From Sphingomonadales bacterium (GTDB lineage Bacteria; Pseudomonadota; Alphaproteobacteria; Sphingomonadales; Sphingomonadaceae): DNA of 64,000 nt. This document shows, one piece after another, positions 42,823 through 52,828 of the stretch (position 1 is its first letter; every line of letters starts with the position of its first letter). The notes under the pieces are model-generated. The model did not search any database and was not told the origin of the DNA. It was given only the letters and a program-made list of their open reading frames with translations. Location of the stretch: positions 806,001 to 870,000 of the forward strand of contig JADJAC010000002.1 in NCBI GenBank assembly GCA_016704425.1, written 5' to 3'. The translations under genes were made by a program, and so were the position numbers.

Positions 42823-43862
42823 CACCCCGTGAAGCCTTGAAAGCAGCCGCCGCAAGTCGCATCCTTCTGACCGACGGCGCCTTTGGCACCGAAATCCAGA
42901 ACTACAAGCTCGATGAAGCTGCCTATGCAGGATCGCTTGGGCTTTCGCACGACCAGAAGGGCAACAACGACCTGTTGGCGTTGACGCGGCCCGATGTCGT
43001 CGATGCCATCACGCGCGCCTATCTGGCCGCAGGCTCTGACATTGTCTCGACAAATACATTCTCCGCAAACCGGATCAGCCAGGCCGATTATGGCGCGGAG
43101 GATCTGGTGCGCCAAATCAACCTTGCTTCGGCGCGCATCGCCCGCGCGGCAGCCGATGAAGCGGCGGAAGATGGCCGCCCGCGCTTTGTTGCAGGTGCAA
43201 TCGGACCGACGAACAAGACGCTTTCGCTTTCGCCTGACGTCAATGACCCCGGCTATCGCGAGATCGATTTCGACTATCTCAAGGGCATATACCGCGAACA
43301 GATTGACGCTCTGCTGGAAGGCGGCGTCGATTTCATCCTGATCGAGACGGTCTTCGATACCCTGAATGCCAAGGCCGGAATCATGGCCGGTCTTGAAGCA
43401 CGGCAGGATCTGGGTCGCGATGTGCCGCTAATGCTCTCGATGACGCTTACGGACCTGTCCGGCCGCAATCTGTCTGGCCATACGGTCGAGGCGTTCTGGC
43501 ATGCGGTCCGCCACGCCCGGCCCGTCACGATTGGCCTCAACTGCTCGTTCGGCGCGGAGCAGCTTCGCCCGCATGTCCGCACCTTGTCGCAGATCGCCGA
43601 TACGCTGATCATGGTCTATCCCAATGCCGGCCTGCCGAACGATCTCGGCGCCTATGATGAGATGCCCGAGGAAACCGCGGCACTGGTCCGCGACTGGGCG
43701 CTGGACGGTCAGGTCAATATCCTCGGAGGATGCTGCGGTTCCACGCCCGCCCATATCGCAGCGATTGCAAGGGCCGTTGAAGGACTGCCCGCGCGCCAGC
43801 CGAAAGCTCCGCCCGTGGCGACACGGCTTGCGGGTCTTGAGCCCATGATCCTCGCAGCCTGA
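42819..43862 (+). CDS. metH: Methionine synthase, homocysteine-binding module (split MetH, part 1)
   Basis: This 347-residue protein starts at ATG 42819 with GGAGGAG 8 nt upstream; longer frames enter metF. It covers only the homocysteine S-methyltransferase barrel: ILLTDGAFGTEIQ, STNTFSANRISQADYG, and the zinc ligands in GLNCSFGAEQ and GGCCGSTPAH. E. coli MetH has this fused to the folate, cobalamin and activation domains, here in the next gene. The two must cooperate to methylate homocysteine. The overlap with metF shows coexpression. Confidence 0.92.
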   Translation: MTPREALKAAAASRILLTDGAFGTEIQNYKLDEAAYAGSLGLSHDQKGNNDLLALTRPDVVDAITRAYLAAGSDIVSTNTFSANRISQADYGAEDLVRQINLASARIARAAADEAAEDGRPRFVAGAIGPTNKTLSLSPDVNDPGYREIDFDYLKGIYREQIDALLEGGVDFILIETVFDTLNAKAGIMAGLEARQDLGRDVPLMLSMTLTDLSGRNLSGHTVEAFWHAVRHARPVTIGLNCSFGAEQLRPHVRTLSQIADTLIMVYPNAGLPNDLGAYDEMPEETAALVRDWALDGQVNILGGCCGSTPAHIAAIARAVEGLPARQPKAPPVATRLAGLEPMILAA

Positions 43863-43871
43863 TCGATTGAC

Positions 43872-46475
43872 ATGACACAGACCACCCAAACGGCCACGTT
43901 CGTCAATATTGGCGAGCGGACGAACGTCACCGGTTCGGCAGCATTCAAGAAGCTGATCATGGCTGACGACTATGCCAAGGCCGTCGAAGTTGCGCGCCAA
44001 CAAGTCGAAAATGGCGCGCAGATCATTGACGTCAACATGGACGAGGGCCTGCTCGACGCCGAAATGGCAATGACGACATTCCTCAAGCTGATCGCCGCAG
44101 AGCCTGATATTGCCCGTGTTCCCGTGATGATTGACAGTTCCAAATGGAGCGTGATCGAAGCAGGCCTCAAATGTGTTTCGGGCAAGCCGATCGTCAATTC
44201 GATCAGCATGAAGGAAGGCGAGGCACAATTCCTGGAGCATGCCCGCAAATGCATGGCCTATGGCGCTGCCGTGGTCGTGATGGCGTTCGACGAGACCGGA
44301 CAGGCCGATACAATGGCCCGCAAGGTCGAGATATGCGAACGCGCCTACAAGCTTTTGACCGGCATCGGCTTCCCGCCGGAAGACATCATCTTCGATCCCA
44401 ATATTTTTGCAGTCGCAACGGGGATCGAAGAGCATAACAATTACGCGGTCGATTTCATCCAAGCGGCGCGCGAAATCCGGGCCCGATGCCCCCATGTCCA
44501 CATCTCGGGCGGGCTTTCCAACCTCTCCTTCAGCTTTCGCGGCAATGAACCGGTGCGCCGCGCGATGCATTCGATCTTTCTGTATCATGCCATTCCTGCG
44601 GGGATGGACATGGGCATCGTCAATGCCGGTCAGCTGGACATATACGACACGATCGACCCGGAGCTGCGAGAAGCCTGTGAGGATGTGATCCTCAACCGCA
44701 GGGACGACGCGACCGAACGGCTGGTGACGCTGGCCGAGCGGTTCAAGGGGACTGACGCGGTCGCCGAAAAGGCGGCAGAGGAATGGCGCGGCTGGGCGGT
44801 TTCAAAGCGGCTCGAACACGCGTTGGTCAAGGGCATAGACGCCCATATCGTCGAGGATACCGAAGAAGCACGTCTGCAGGCCGCCCGTCCAATCGAAGTG
44901 ATCGAAGGCCCCCTGATGGACGGCATGAACGTAGTTGGAGACCTGTTCGGTTCCGGCAAGATGTTCCTGCCGCAAGTGGTCAAGTCGGCGCGCGTGATGA
45001 AAAAGGCTGTTGCCCATCTCATCCCCTATATTGAGGCGGCAAAGGAAGCAGGCGCCCGCTCCAAGGGCCGGATCGTCATGGCAACCGTCAAAGGCGATGT
45101 GCACGATATCGGCAAGAACATCGTCGGCGTGGTGCTCCAGTGCAATGGCTACGAAGTCATAGACCTTGGCGTGATGGTGCCCTGGTCCGACATCTTGAAA
45201 GCAGCAAAGGACAATGATGCCGACATCATCGGGCTGTCCGGCCTGATCACGCCGTCACTCGACGAGATGGTCACTGTTGCAGAGGAAATGCAGCGGGCCG
45301 GGTTCACGATCCCTCTCCTGATCGGCGGCGCGACAACGTCGAAAGTCCATACCGCGCTCCGCATCGACCCTGCCTATGAGGGCCCTGTGGTGCATGTTCT
45401 GGATGCGAGCCGTGCAGTCGGGGTAGCATCGACCCTGCTTTCCGACACGCAGCGCGACGGATTCGTTGAGACGACCGCTGCAGATTATCAGCATGTCCGT
45501 GACGTGCGCGAAGGCAAGGGGCAGAACCCGCTCGTTCCGATCACCGACGCCCGCGCCAACGCGTTCAAGATGGATGAGGCCCACAAGCCCGGCCCGCCCG
45601 ACCAGCCCGGCCTGCACGTGTTTGACAGCTGGGACCTGGCGGATCTGCGTCAGTATATCGACTGGACGCCCTTCTTTCGGGCCTGGGAACTTGCTGGCAA
45701 CTACCCGGCCATTCTCGAAGATCCGGTCGTCGGCGAAAGTGCCTCGAGCCTTTTTGCCGATGCGCAGGCGATGCTGGACCAGATCGTCAGCGAGAAATGG
45801 TTCACCGCAAGAGGCGTTGCAGGGCTTTGGCCCTGCCGCCGCGACGGAGACGATATCATCCTCCATCTGGAAGACGAAACGCATGTCCGTATTCCGTTCC
45901 TTCGCCAGCAGATCGCCAAGCGTGAAGGTCGCGCCAACATGTGCCTGGCCGATTTCATCAGCCATGATGGAGACTGGATTGGTGGCTTTGCCGTCGGGAT
46001 CCACGGGATCGACGCTCATATCGCGCGCTTCAAGGCAGCGCATGATGATTATTCCGACATTCTGCTGAAGGCCCTGGCCGATCGCTTTGCCGAAGCCTTT
46101 GCAGAAGCCTTGCATCGCCATGTCCGAACCACGCTTTGGGGATATGCTCCGCATGAACAATTGACCAATGATGCGTTGATCCGCGAGCAATATCGCGGCA
46201 TCCGTCCGGCTCCCGGCTATCCAGCCTGCCCCGACCACAGCCTGAAGCCCATTCTTTTCGACTTGCTGGGCGCGACCGAAAAAACCGGACTCACGCTGAC
46301 CGAGAGCTTCGCCATGCTGCCAACGGCGGCCGTATCGGGCTTCTACTTTGCCCACCCGCAAGCCGAATATTTCGGTGTCGCCCGTATAGGCGCCGACCAG
46401 CGCGATGATTATGCCGCTCGGCGCGGGATCAACGTCGAGGAAGCCTCGCGCTGGCTCCGGCCCAATCTCGACTGA
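43872..46475 (+). CDS. metH: Methionine synthase, folate/B12/activation modules (split MetH, part 2)
   Basis: This 867-residue protein has a pterin-binding barrel (FVNIGERTNVTGS; DVNMDEGLLD), a cobalamin cap (about 310-400), and a B12-binding domain with VKGDVHDIGKNIVGVVLQCNG carrying the lower-ligand His of DxHxxG. It ends with a C-terminal SAM-binding activation domain (RPAPGYPACPDHS; PTAAVSGFYFAHPQAEYFGV). With the preceding gene it makes a complete cobalamin-dependent methionine synthase. It starts 9 nt after part 1. Confidence 0.95.
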   Translation: MTQTTQTATFVNIGERTNVTGSAAFKKLIMADDYAKAVEVARQQVENGAQIIDVNMDEGLLDAEMAMTTFLKLIAAEPDIARVPVMIDSSKWSVIEAGLKCVSGKPIVNSISMKEGEAQFLEHARKCMAYGAAVVVMAFDETGQADTMARKVEICERAYKLLTGIGFPPEDIIFDPNIFAVATGIEEHNNYAVDFIQAAREIRARCPHVHISGGLSNLSFSFRGNEPVRRAMHSIFLYHAIPAGMDMGIVNAGQLDIYDTIDPELREACEDVILNRRDDATERLVTLAERFKGTDAVAEKAAEEWRGWAVSKRLEHALVKGIDAHIVEDTEEARLQAARPIEVIEGPLMDGMNVVGDLFGSGKMFLPQVVKSARVMKKAVAHLIPYIEAAKEAGARSKGRIVMATVKGDVHDIGKNIVGVVLQCNGYEVIDLGVMVPWSDILKAAKDNDADIIGLSGLITPSLDEMVTVAEEMQRAGFTIPLLIGGATTSKVHTALRIDPAYEGPVVHVLDASRAVGVASTLLSDTQRDGFVETTAADYQHVRDVREGKGQNPLVPITDARANAFKMDEAHKPGPPDQPGLHVFDSWDLADLRQYIDWTPFFRAWELAGNYPAILEDPVVGESASSLFADAQAMLDQIVSEKWFTARGVAGLWPCRRDGDDIILHLEDETHVRIPFLRQQIAKREGRANMCLADFISHDGDWIGGFAVGIHGIDAHIARFKAAHDDYSDILLKALADRFAEAFAEALHRHVRTTLWGYAPHEQLTNDALIREQYRGIRPAPGYPACPDHSLKPILFDLLGATEKTGLTLTESFAMLPTAAVSGFYFAHPQAEYFGVARIGADQRDDYAARRGINVEEASRWLRPNLD

Positions 46476-46570
46476 TCTGCACCCATTAGGCATTTGTCAA
46501 AGTTTACCGCCTATTCACCCTGAGGTTTAACGGGCTGTGTAGTGGCCCTGAAGCAGGGCGAGGGTAAGAC

Positions 46571-48103
46571 ATGAGTGCTTTTGGACGACGCAATGGGCCC
46601 AGTGGGCCGGGCGGCAATCGCCCGACCTTCGGCGTCGCGCGTCCGATGCAGGGGGGAAGCTCCGCCCCGCAGCGTCCGGACGATCTGGCAAATGGCGGCT
46701 CCCAATTTCCTCCGATCGGTTCCGCCCAACTTCCGCCCGATGAAGACATTCCGGTTCCAGTCGGCGAAAAGCTGACGGCCATGCAGCGGCTGAGCGAGCG
46801 CGAAAACGCCGTGGATGCCCCGCAGCAAAAAGCCGAAGGCTTCGAGGCTTCCGTACACAAGATCAAGGAACAGGTTCTCCCGCGGCTGCTCGAGCGCATC
46901 GATCCGGAAGCTGCTGCGACTCTGTCGAAGGACGAGCTGGCCGAAGAGTTCCGTCCGATCATCGGCGAAGTGCTGGCCGAGCTGAAGCTGACGCTCAACC
47001 GGCGCGAACAGTTCGCGCTGGAAAAGGTGCTGGTCGATGAACTGCTCGGCCTTGGCCCGCTCGAAGAGCTGCTGAACGATCCACTGATCTCCGACATCAT
47101 GGTCAACGGCCCCGAGCAGACCTATATCGAAAAGAAGGGCAAGCTCGAGATCGCGCCGATCCAGTTCCGGGACGAGGCGCACCTGTTCCAGATCGCACAG
47201 CGCATCGTGAACCAGGTCGGCCGCCGCGTCGACCAGACCACGCCGCTGGCCGACGCCCGTTTGAAGGACGGTTCTCGCGTCAACGTGATTGTGCCGCCGC
47301 TTTCGCTCCGCGGCACGGCCATCTCAATCCGTAAATTCTCCGCCAAGCCAATTACGCTCGACATGATGGCGAAGGGCGGCTCGATGTCGGAGAAAATGGC
47401 GACGACGCTGAAAATCGCCGGGGCCTGCCGTTTCAACGTCGTCATTTCGGGCGGCACGGGATCGGGCAAGACAACGATGCTCAACGCGCTCTCGAAGATG
47501 ATCGATCCCGGTGAGCGCGTGCTGACGATCGAAGACGCCGCCGAACTCCGCCTGCAACAGCCGCATTGGCTGCCGCTTGAAACCCGTCCCGCCAACCTTG
47601 AAGGCCAGGGCGCAATCACGATCCGTGACCTTGTGGTGAACGCGCTGCGTATGCGTCCTGACCGCATCATCCTCGGCGAAATTCGCGGGTCGGAATGTTT
47701 CGACCTCCTCGCCGCGATGAACACCGGCCATGACGGCTCAATGTGTACGCTCCACTCCAACAGCCCGCGCGAAGCGCTGGGCCGTATGGAAAACATGGTC
47801 ATGATGTCGGACATCAAGGTGCCAAAGGAAGCCATCTCCCGCCAGATTGCCGACTCGGTGGACCTGATCGTTCAGGTCAAGCGTTTGCGCGACGGATCGC
47901 GCCGCGTCACCAACATCACCGAAGTGATCGGCATGGAAGGCCCCGTGATCGTCACGCAGGAACTCTTCAAGTTCGAATATATTTCGGAAGACGAGAACGG
48001 CAAGATCGTGGGCGAGTACCGCTCCATGGGACTGCGGCCCTATACGCTCGACAAGGCCAAGCAATACGGCTTTGACCAGCCCCTGCTCGAGGCCTGCCTC
48101 TAG
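46571..48103 (+). CDS. cpaF: CpaF/TadA-type pilus secretion ATPase
   Basis: This 510-residue ATPase has a Pro/Gly-rich disordered N-terminus (1-60), a helical region, then the type II/IV secretion ATPase core. The core has Walker A GGTGSGKTT at 294-302, LTIEDAAELRLQQPHW, Walker B-like RIILGEIRGSE, and DGSMCTLHSNSPREALGR. CpaF powers assembly of Flp/Tad pili. No other tad/cpa gene lies nearby in the window, so it is an isolated copy or the rest is elsewhere. Confidence 0.9.
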   Translation: MSAFGRRNGPSGPGGNRPTFGVARPMQGGSSAPQRPDDLANGGSQFPPIGSAQLPPDEDIPVPVGEKLTAMQRLSERENAVDAPQQKAEGFEASVHKIKEQVLPRLLERIDPEAAATLSKDELAEEFRPIIGEVLAELKLTLNRREQFALEKVLVDELLGLGPLEELLNDPLISDIMVNGPEQTYIEKKGKLEIAPIQFRDEAHLFQIAQRIVNQVGRRVDQTTPLADARLKDGSRVNVIVPPLSLRGTAISIRKFSAKPITLDMMAKGGSMSEKMATTLKIAGACRFNVVISGGTGSGKTTMLNALSKMIDPGERVLTIEDAAELRLQQPHWLPLETRPANLEGQGAITIRDLVVNALRMRPDRIILGEIRGSECFDLLAAMNTGHDGSMCTLHSNSPREALGRMENMVMMSDIKVPKEAISRQIADSVDLIVQVKRLRDGSRRVTNITEVIGMEGPVIVTQELFKFEYISEDENGKIVGEYRSMGLRPYTLDKAKQYGFDQPLLEACL

Positions 48104-48138
48104 AACAGGAATCCGTCGGGATTGCCTAATGCTGCCTG

Positions 48139-49488
48139 ATGCTTATCAGGACAATCGTGAGTCTCGATCCGACACTGCTTGCACAGGCCCTCGCCCGGAT
48201 GGCCGGCGGCATCGCGCTGCCTATTGAACATCTCGGCCGCCTCTCTGGCGGCGCAAACATGGAAAGCTGGTCGTTCGATTGGGGCGGCGGTGGCTATGTC
48301 CTGAGACGGGCGCCCTCTGCCGAAATGATGGACGGTCGCCCGTTCGGCCATGATGTTGAGGCCGCCATTGTCCGCGCCGCGCGCAGGGCAGGCGTATCGG
48401 CACCCGAAGTGGTCGGCGAACTTGTGCCTGACGACAGGCTTGGCAGCGGCTATGTCATGCGGCGGATCGAGGCAGACGTGAGCCCTGCCCGGATCCTCAG
48501 CGACCCTCCGGCTGAATTGCTCGCTGATATTGCCCGCGAACTGGCCCGGATCCACACAATTCCAGTCAGCGAGTTTCAGCATCTGCCATCAGCGGACGCA
48601 GCGACGATGGTTCAGGACTTGAAGACGCGCTTTGCAAGTTACGGCGGTGATCGTCCTGTCCTTGCACTGGCGATAAAATGGCTGGAGGATCACGTCCCTG
48701 ATCCAGTTCCAGCCACTTTTCTTCATGGTGACTTCCGGATCGGCAATCTGATGGCCAATGCGGACGGGTTGGCCGCAGTGCTTGACTGGGAGCTTTGCCA
48801 CCTTGGCGACAGGCATCAGGACCTGGCCTTTGGTTGCATCAACAGCTGGCGCTTCGGCCATATCGACCGGCCTGCTTTTGGCGTTGGCGACGTGTCGCAC
48901 TTCTGGACAGCCTATGAGGCTGAGAGCGGATTTTCTGTTGAGCCGGACCGGTTTCGCTTCTGGCTGATCTATTCGACACTCTGGTGGGGTATGTGCTGCC
49001 TTCAGATGGCTGACATTTGGCGCACTGGGCTGGACAAGACGCTCGAACGGGCAGTGATCGGCAGACGTGTCTCTGAAACCGAAGTCGATCTGCTGATGCT
49101 GCTGGAGGACGATGCGCCCGAAACGCAAAGGCTGCCCATTCGTCTGGATCAGCCCGCGGAGCCGAGGCGGCAGGGCGAGCCAAGCACCGTCGAAATGCTT
49201 GAAGCCCTCTCGGATTGGCTGGAAAGGGACGTCAAACCCAAGGCCGAAGGGCGGGATCGCTTCATGGCGGCCGTTGCCCTGAACGCATTGGGAATGCTCG
49301 GCCGCGATGCAGCCAACCCCACGGCAATCCATGACAAAGCCCTTTCCGACGATTTACTTGCCGGACGCCTGACGCTGGCAACACCGGGCCTGTTGGCTCG
49401 ACTCAAGAAATCATCTCTCGCAAAATTGGCTGCCGACCAGCCCAAATATTCAGCGCTCGCCGCTGCCACCAGAAAATGGAGTCCATAA
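48139..49488 (+). CDS. Phosphotransferase-family protein with C-terminal extension
   Basis: This 449-residue protein has an N-terminal aminoglycoside-phosphotransferase/ACAD10-like kinase fold (residues about 15-290): GGANMESWSF nucleotide loop, FLHGDFRIGNLM catalytic loop, and AVLDWELCHLGDR metal-binding loop. It is followed by an about 130-residue helical domain seen with these proteins (DUF6285-like by memory). Homologues are typically linked to acyl-CoA dehydrogenases, as here (49492, 4 nt away), suggesting phosphorylation of a hydroxylated acyl substrate before dehydrogenation. Confidence 0.82.
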   Translation: MLIRTIVSLDPTLLAQALARMAGGIALPIEHLGRLSGGANMESWSFDWGGGGYVLRRAPSAEMMDGRPFGHDVEAAIVRAARRAGVSAPEVVGELVPDDRLGSGYVMRRIEADVSPARILSDPPAELLADIARELARIHTIPVSEFQHLPSADAATMVQDLKTRFASYGGDRPVLALAIKWLEDHVPDPVPATFLHGDFRIGNLMANADGLAAVLDWELCHLGDRHQDLAFGCINSWRFGHIDRPAFGVGDVSHFWTAYEAESGFSVEPDRFRFWLIYSTLWWGMCCLQMADIWRTGLDKTLERAVIGRRVSETEVDLLMLLEDDAPETQRLPIRLDQPAEPRRQGEPSTVEMLEALSDWLERDVKPKAEGRDRFMAAVALNALGMLGRDAANPTAIHDKALSDDLLAGRLTLATPGLLARLKKSSLAKLAADQPKYSALAAATRKWSP

Positions 49489-49491
49489 GCA

Positions 49492-50757
49492 ATGATGTTC
49501 GAACTTCCTGCCGAAATCACGGCCTATCTGTCTGAACTCGACGCGTTCATCGAGCGCGAGATCAAGCCGATCGAACAACGCGACGACAATATCCGCTTCT
49601 TCGATCATCGCCGTGAAAACGCGCGCACGGACTGGGACAATGATGGACATCCCCGTGCCGACTGGTGGGCGCTGCTCGCTGAAATGCGAGCTGTGGCGGA
49701 CAAGGCCGGACACTATCGCTTTGCCATTCCGGCCGAATTCGGCGGGAAGGACGGATCCAATCTTGCCATGGCGGCGATCCGCTATCACCTCGCCAAGAAG
49801 GGCCTGGGGCTCCACAACGATCTGCAGAATGAAAGCTCGATCGTCGGCAATCTGGTTCAGGTCCTGATGCTGCGCGATTTCGGGACGGAGCAGCAGAAGC
49901 GCGATTTCATTCCGCAGATGCTTGCAGGCAAGATGGGCTGGAGCTTCGGGCTGACCGAAGAGCATCACGGTTCGGACGCGACCCATATGGACACGCGCGC
50001 CGTTCCCGAAGTGCGCGACGGCGTTGCCGGTTACCTCATCAATGGCAACAAGATGTGGACCACGGGCCTCCCCTACACGAGCCATGTCATGACGTTCGCC
50101 CGCACCAATGGAGAGGATGGCAAGGCACGCGGCATCACTTGCTTTGTCGTACCTACCGACGCACCGGGATTCGAAATCGGCGAATATATGTGGACGTTCA
50201 ACATGCCGACCGACCATCCCAAGGTGAAATACACCAATGTCTGGGTCCCGGAGAGCGCGATCCTTGGGAAGCTGGACGAAGGCCTTGCCGTTGCGCAGCA
50301 TTTCGTCCACGAAAACCGTATCCGCCAAGCCGCGAGTTCGCTTGGCGCGGCACAATATTGCATTGACGAAGCAGTCAAATATGCGCGCGAACGCAAACCC
50401 TTCGGCAAGGCTCTGGCCGTAAACCAGGCGATCCAGTTTCCGCTTGTCGAACTTGCGACCGACGCGGAAATGCTGCGCCTGCTGATCCTCAAGACAGCCG
50501 CTGAAATGGACACGATGACCAAGCCCGAAGTCGCGATCAGGCTGTCCGACAAGGTCAGCATGTGCAACTACAAGGCGAACCGCCTGGTCTGCAACGCCGC
50601 CGATTTTGCGATGCAGGTCCACGGCGGCATGGGCTATTCGCGACACAAGCCCTTCGAACATATCTACCGGCATCACCGGCGGTATCGGATCACCGAAGGC
50701 GCGGAAGAAATCCAGATGCGCAAGGTCGCCGGGCATTTGTTCGGGTTCATGGGATAA
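49492..50757 (+). CDS. Acyl-CoA dehydrogenase (ACAD10/11-like partner)
   Basis: This 421-residue acyl-CoA dehydrogenase has a polar N-terminal region, SFGLTEEHHGSDATHMDTRA, NGNKMWTTGLPYTSH, RERKPFGKALAVNQAIQF and AMQVHGGMGYSRHKPFEHIYRHHR. The usual catalytic FERG is not obvious; in the ACAD10/11 group the base is elsewhere. Coupling with the kinase-like gene upstream resembles the fused mammalian ACAD10/11 that degrade 4-hydroxy acids. That comparison is an inference. The start may be the second ATG at 49495. Confidence 0.85.
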   Translation: MMFELPAEITAYLSELDAFIEREIKPIEQRDDNIRFFDHRRENARTDWDNDGHPRADWWALLAEMRAVADKAGHYRFAIPAEFGGKDGSNLAMAAIRYHLAKKGLGLHNDLQNESSIVGNLVQVLMLRDFGTEQQKRDFIPQMLAGKMGWSFGLTEEHHGSDATHMDTRAVPEVRDGVAGYLINGNKMWTTGLPYTSHVMTFARTNGEDGKARGITCFVVPTDAPGFEIGEYMWTFNMPTDHPKVKYTNVWVPESAILGKLDEGLAVAQHFVHENRIRQAASSLGAAQYCIDEAVKYARERKPFGKALAVNQAIQFPLVELATDAEMLRLLILKTAAEMDTMTKPEVAIRLSDKVSMCNYKANRLVCNAADFAMQVHGGMGYSRHKPFEHIYRHHRRYRITEGAEEIQMRKVAGHLFGFMG

Positions 50758-50759
50758 CG

Positions 50760-51245
50760 GTGGCAGGGCTCCTCATCATCTGGCATTCGCGAACCGGCGG
50801 GAGTGAGCAGATGGCGCGAGCTGCGGCGGCTGGGGCATCAAGCGAAATCGCAGTGACATTGTTGCATGCGGAAGATGCTGGGCGGGACGACCTCCTTGCC
50901 GCCGATGGCTACCTATTCGCCTGCCCGGAGAATCTGGCGAGCATGGCGGGAACGATGAAGGATTTCTTCGACAGGAGTTATTATCCCGTCCTCGGGCGGA
51001 TCGACGGCAGGCCCTTTGGGACGATGATATGCGCCGGATCGGATGGCGAAAGCGCTGCCCGCCAGATCGCACGGATCGCAACCGGTTGGCGCCTGAAACC
51101 TGTCGCGGAGCCGTTGATCGTGTGCACTCATGCGCAGACGGCGGAGGCCATCCTGGCGCCTAAGACGATTGCTCCCGCCGATCTGACCCGCTGCCTAGAA
51201 TTGGGGACCAGCCTTGGTGCTGGCCTCGCCTTGGGAATATTCTGA
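50760..51245 (+). CDS. Flavodoxin-fold NAD(P)H-dependent reductase
   Basis: This 161-residue protein is read from GTG 50760, 2 nt after the dehydrogenase stop; no suitable ATG exists. The flavodoxin-like phosphate loop HSRTGGSEQMA is at 9-19, YLFACPENLASMAGTMKDFFDRSYYP is typical of WrbA/NADPH-FMN-reductase members, and FGTMICAGSDGE forms the third flavin loop. It may serve as electron partner or quinone reductase. The substrate is unknown. Confidence 0.7.
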   Translation: MAGLLIIWHSRTGGSEQMARAAAAGASSEIAVTLLHAEDAGRDDLLAADGYLFACPENLASMAGTMKDFFDRSYYPVLGRIDGRPFGTMICAGSDGESAARQIARIATGWRLKPVAEPLIVCTHAQTAEAILAPKTIAPADLTRCLELGTSLGAGLALGIF

Positions 51246-51357
51246 GGCGCGGTTTCGACAAACGGGGGCAGGATTTCTGCCAGCGCCTTTGGCCTAAATT
51301 GCCCCACGCGCAAAAAGCGCTCAGGATCGTCGCCTCCCAGAAAGGACCTTCCCGGAC

Positions 51358-52686
51358 ATGACAGCTATTTCGCGCCGTCGCCTCGGGCATCTCATGATCG
51401 GCACCATGTCCGCGTCTGTAGCGCGCCGCGCCCTTGCGACTCCCAAGATGCCGCGCGGTGCGGAGATCCGATCCCTTCGGCTCTTTGCCGAAAAAACCCA
51501 TCCCCGGGCGTGCGAGGCGCGATCGGACCCGGACTGGCAGGTCCGCTGGAACCGACTTGAACAGATTGCCGATACGCTGACCGATGGCTCGTATTTTATG
51601 GAAGCGCGGCGCGCACTGGCCTGGTTCGGTGATGGCCACACAACGATATTGCCGTTCGAATTCACTGGCGGCGTTCCAGAGACTTTCAAGGCTGGTCCCT
51701 TCGGGCTCACCCTGCCATTTCGTGCGCGCGCCTTCGATGACGGAGTGTTCATCGTTTCGGCAACGGATTCCCGGCAGGCAATTCTTGGCGCCGAGATTGC
51801 CGTCGGCAATGCCGACGCCAGCACTTTGATCATGACTGTCGCGCGGGAATGGCCCGGCAATCTGGCTTGGGCTCACCGATGGGCGGCAATGCCGTTCCCC
51901 GCCCGGGGCTCGGTGCCATTGGCGATCCCGCCGCACCAATCCCCTTTGCACTCCTCAGGAATGGACAAGGACAAGCGGTGAGGCTTGCCCCCGACCGAAA
52001 GGATAACCCGCCTCGTGTCGATGTGGCGCGGCTTAAAACCGATAGAGAGAATTGGGCCGGGGCTGCTGGCCGGGGCAACTATGTTCGGTTGCTGGCTGAC
52101 CGGCGTGCAATCTACGTCAGCATCGACGAGATGGCCGATTCAGAAGGCATGAGTTTCGAGCGTCTGACGCGCGAAATGGTTTCAGCATTCGATCATTCTG
52201 AAACTGACCGGCTCATCATCGATTTGCGGCGCAATGGCGGTGGCAACAACCTTCTGGAGAGCCAATGCGCAAGATCTTGGTGCGCCGTTATCGCTGGGGA
52301 GGTCTCTACCTCCTGATTGGCCCGCAAACATTCTCCGCTGCTCAGAACCTTGCCAACAGGCTCGAACGCGAAACGCTCGCAATCTTCGTCGGCACGCCAA
52401 CTGGCGGTGCGCCCAATCATTATGGGGACGCAACGCTCTTTGTCGAGAAGCCCGGATCAGGACATTTGACATGCCGGTTCGTCCTGCCGCAGGACAAGCG
52501 GCTGGATCTGCCGGACATCATCGTCCCGGCCTTTTCCACTGATTGCCGGCCGCGACTCTGCCTTCGAACGCGCCGTTTCACATCAGCCCGAAGGACATGT
52601 CGCCCTTCAAAGCACCGACCGCAGTCTTTATTTTCAAAGGCCCTCGCAAGCAGCGATTTGGCGGCCATTCTGGAATCGCGCCTGAA
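51358..52686 (+). pseudogene. S41-family (C-terminal processing) peptidase, multiply frameshifted
   Basis: Consecutive frames encode parts of one S41 protease-like protein. Frame one (51358-51980) has a Tat/Sec-like start and AWFGDGHTTILPFEF. Frame three (about 51900-52260) has LGAIGDPAAPIPFALL and LIIDLRRNGGGNN. Frame two (about 52255-52550) has LLIGPQTFSAAQNLAN with the serine and GTPTGGAPNHYGD. A last piece near 52554 has DSAFERAV. At least three indels separate them, so no full enzyme can be made. Confidence 0.75.
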
Positions 52687-52828
52687 TTGGCAGCTGCGGC
52701 GCTATGCGCTGTCTCTGGTTGTCCGGGCCCGCTTGCCACCATGCTCTGCCGCGAGATGCCAGCGATTGAAGACTTGGCTTGGGGGCGGTATACTCTTGGC
52801 TGCACTTCTTTGAGGGAGAGAAGCTAAC

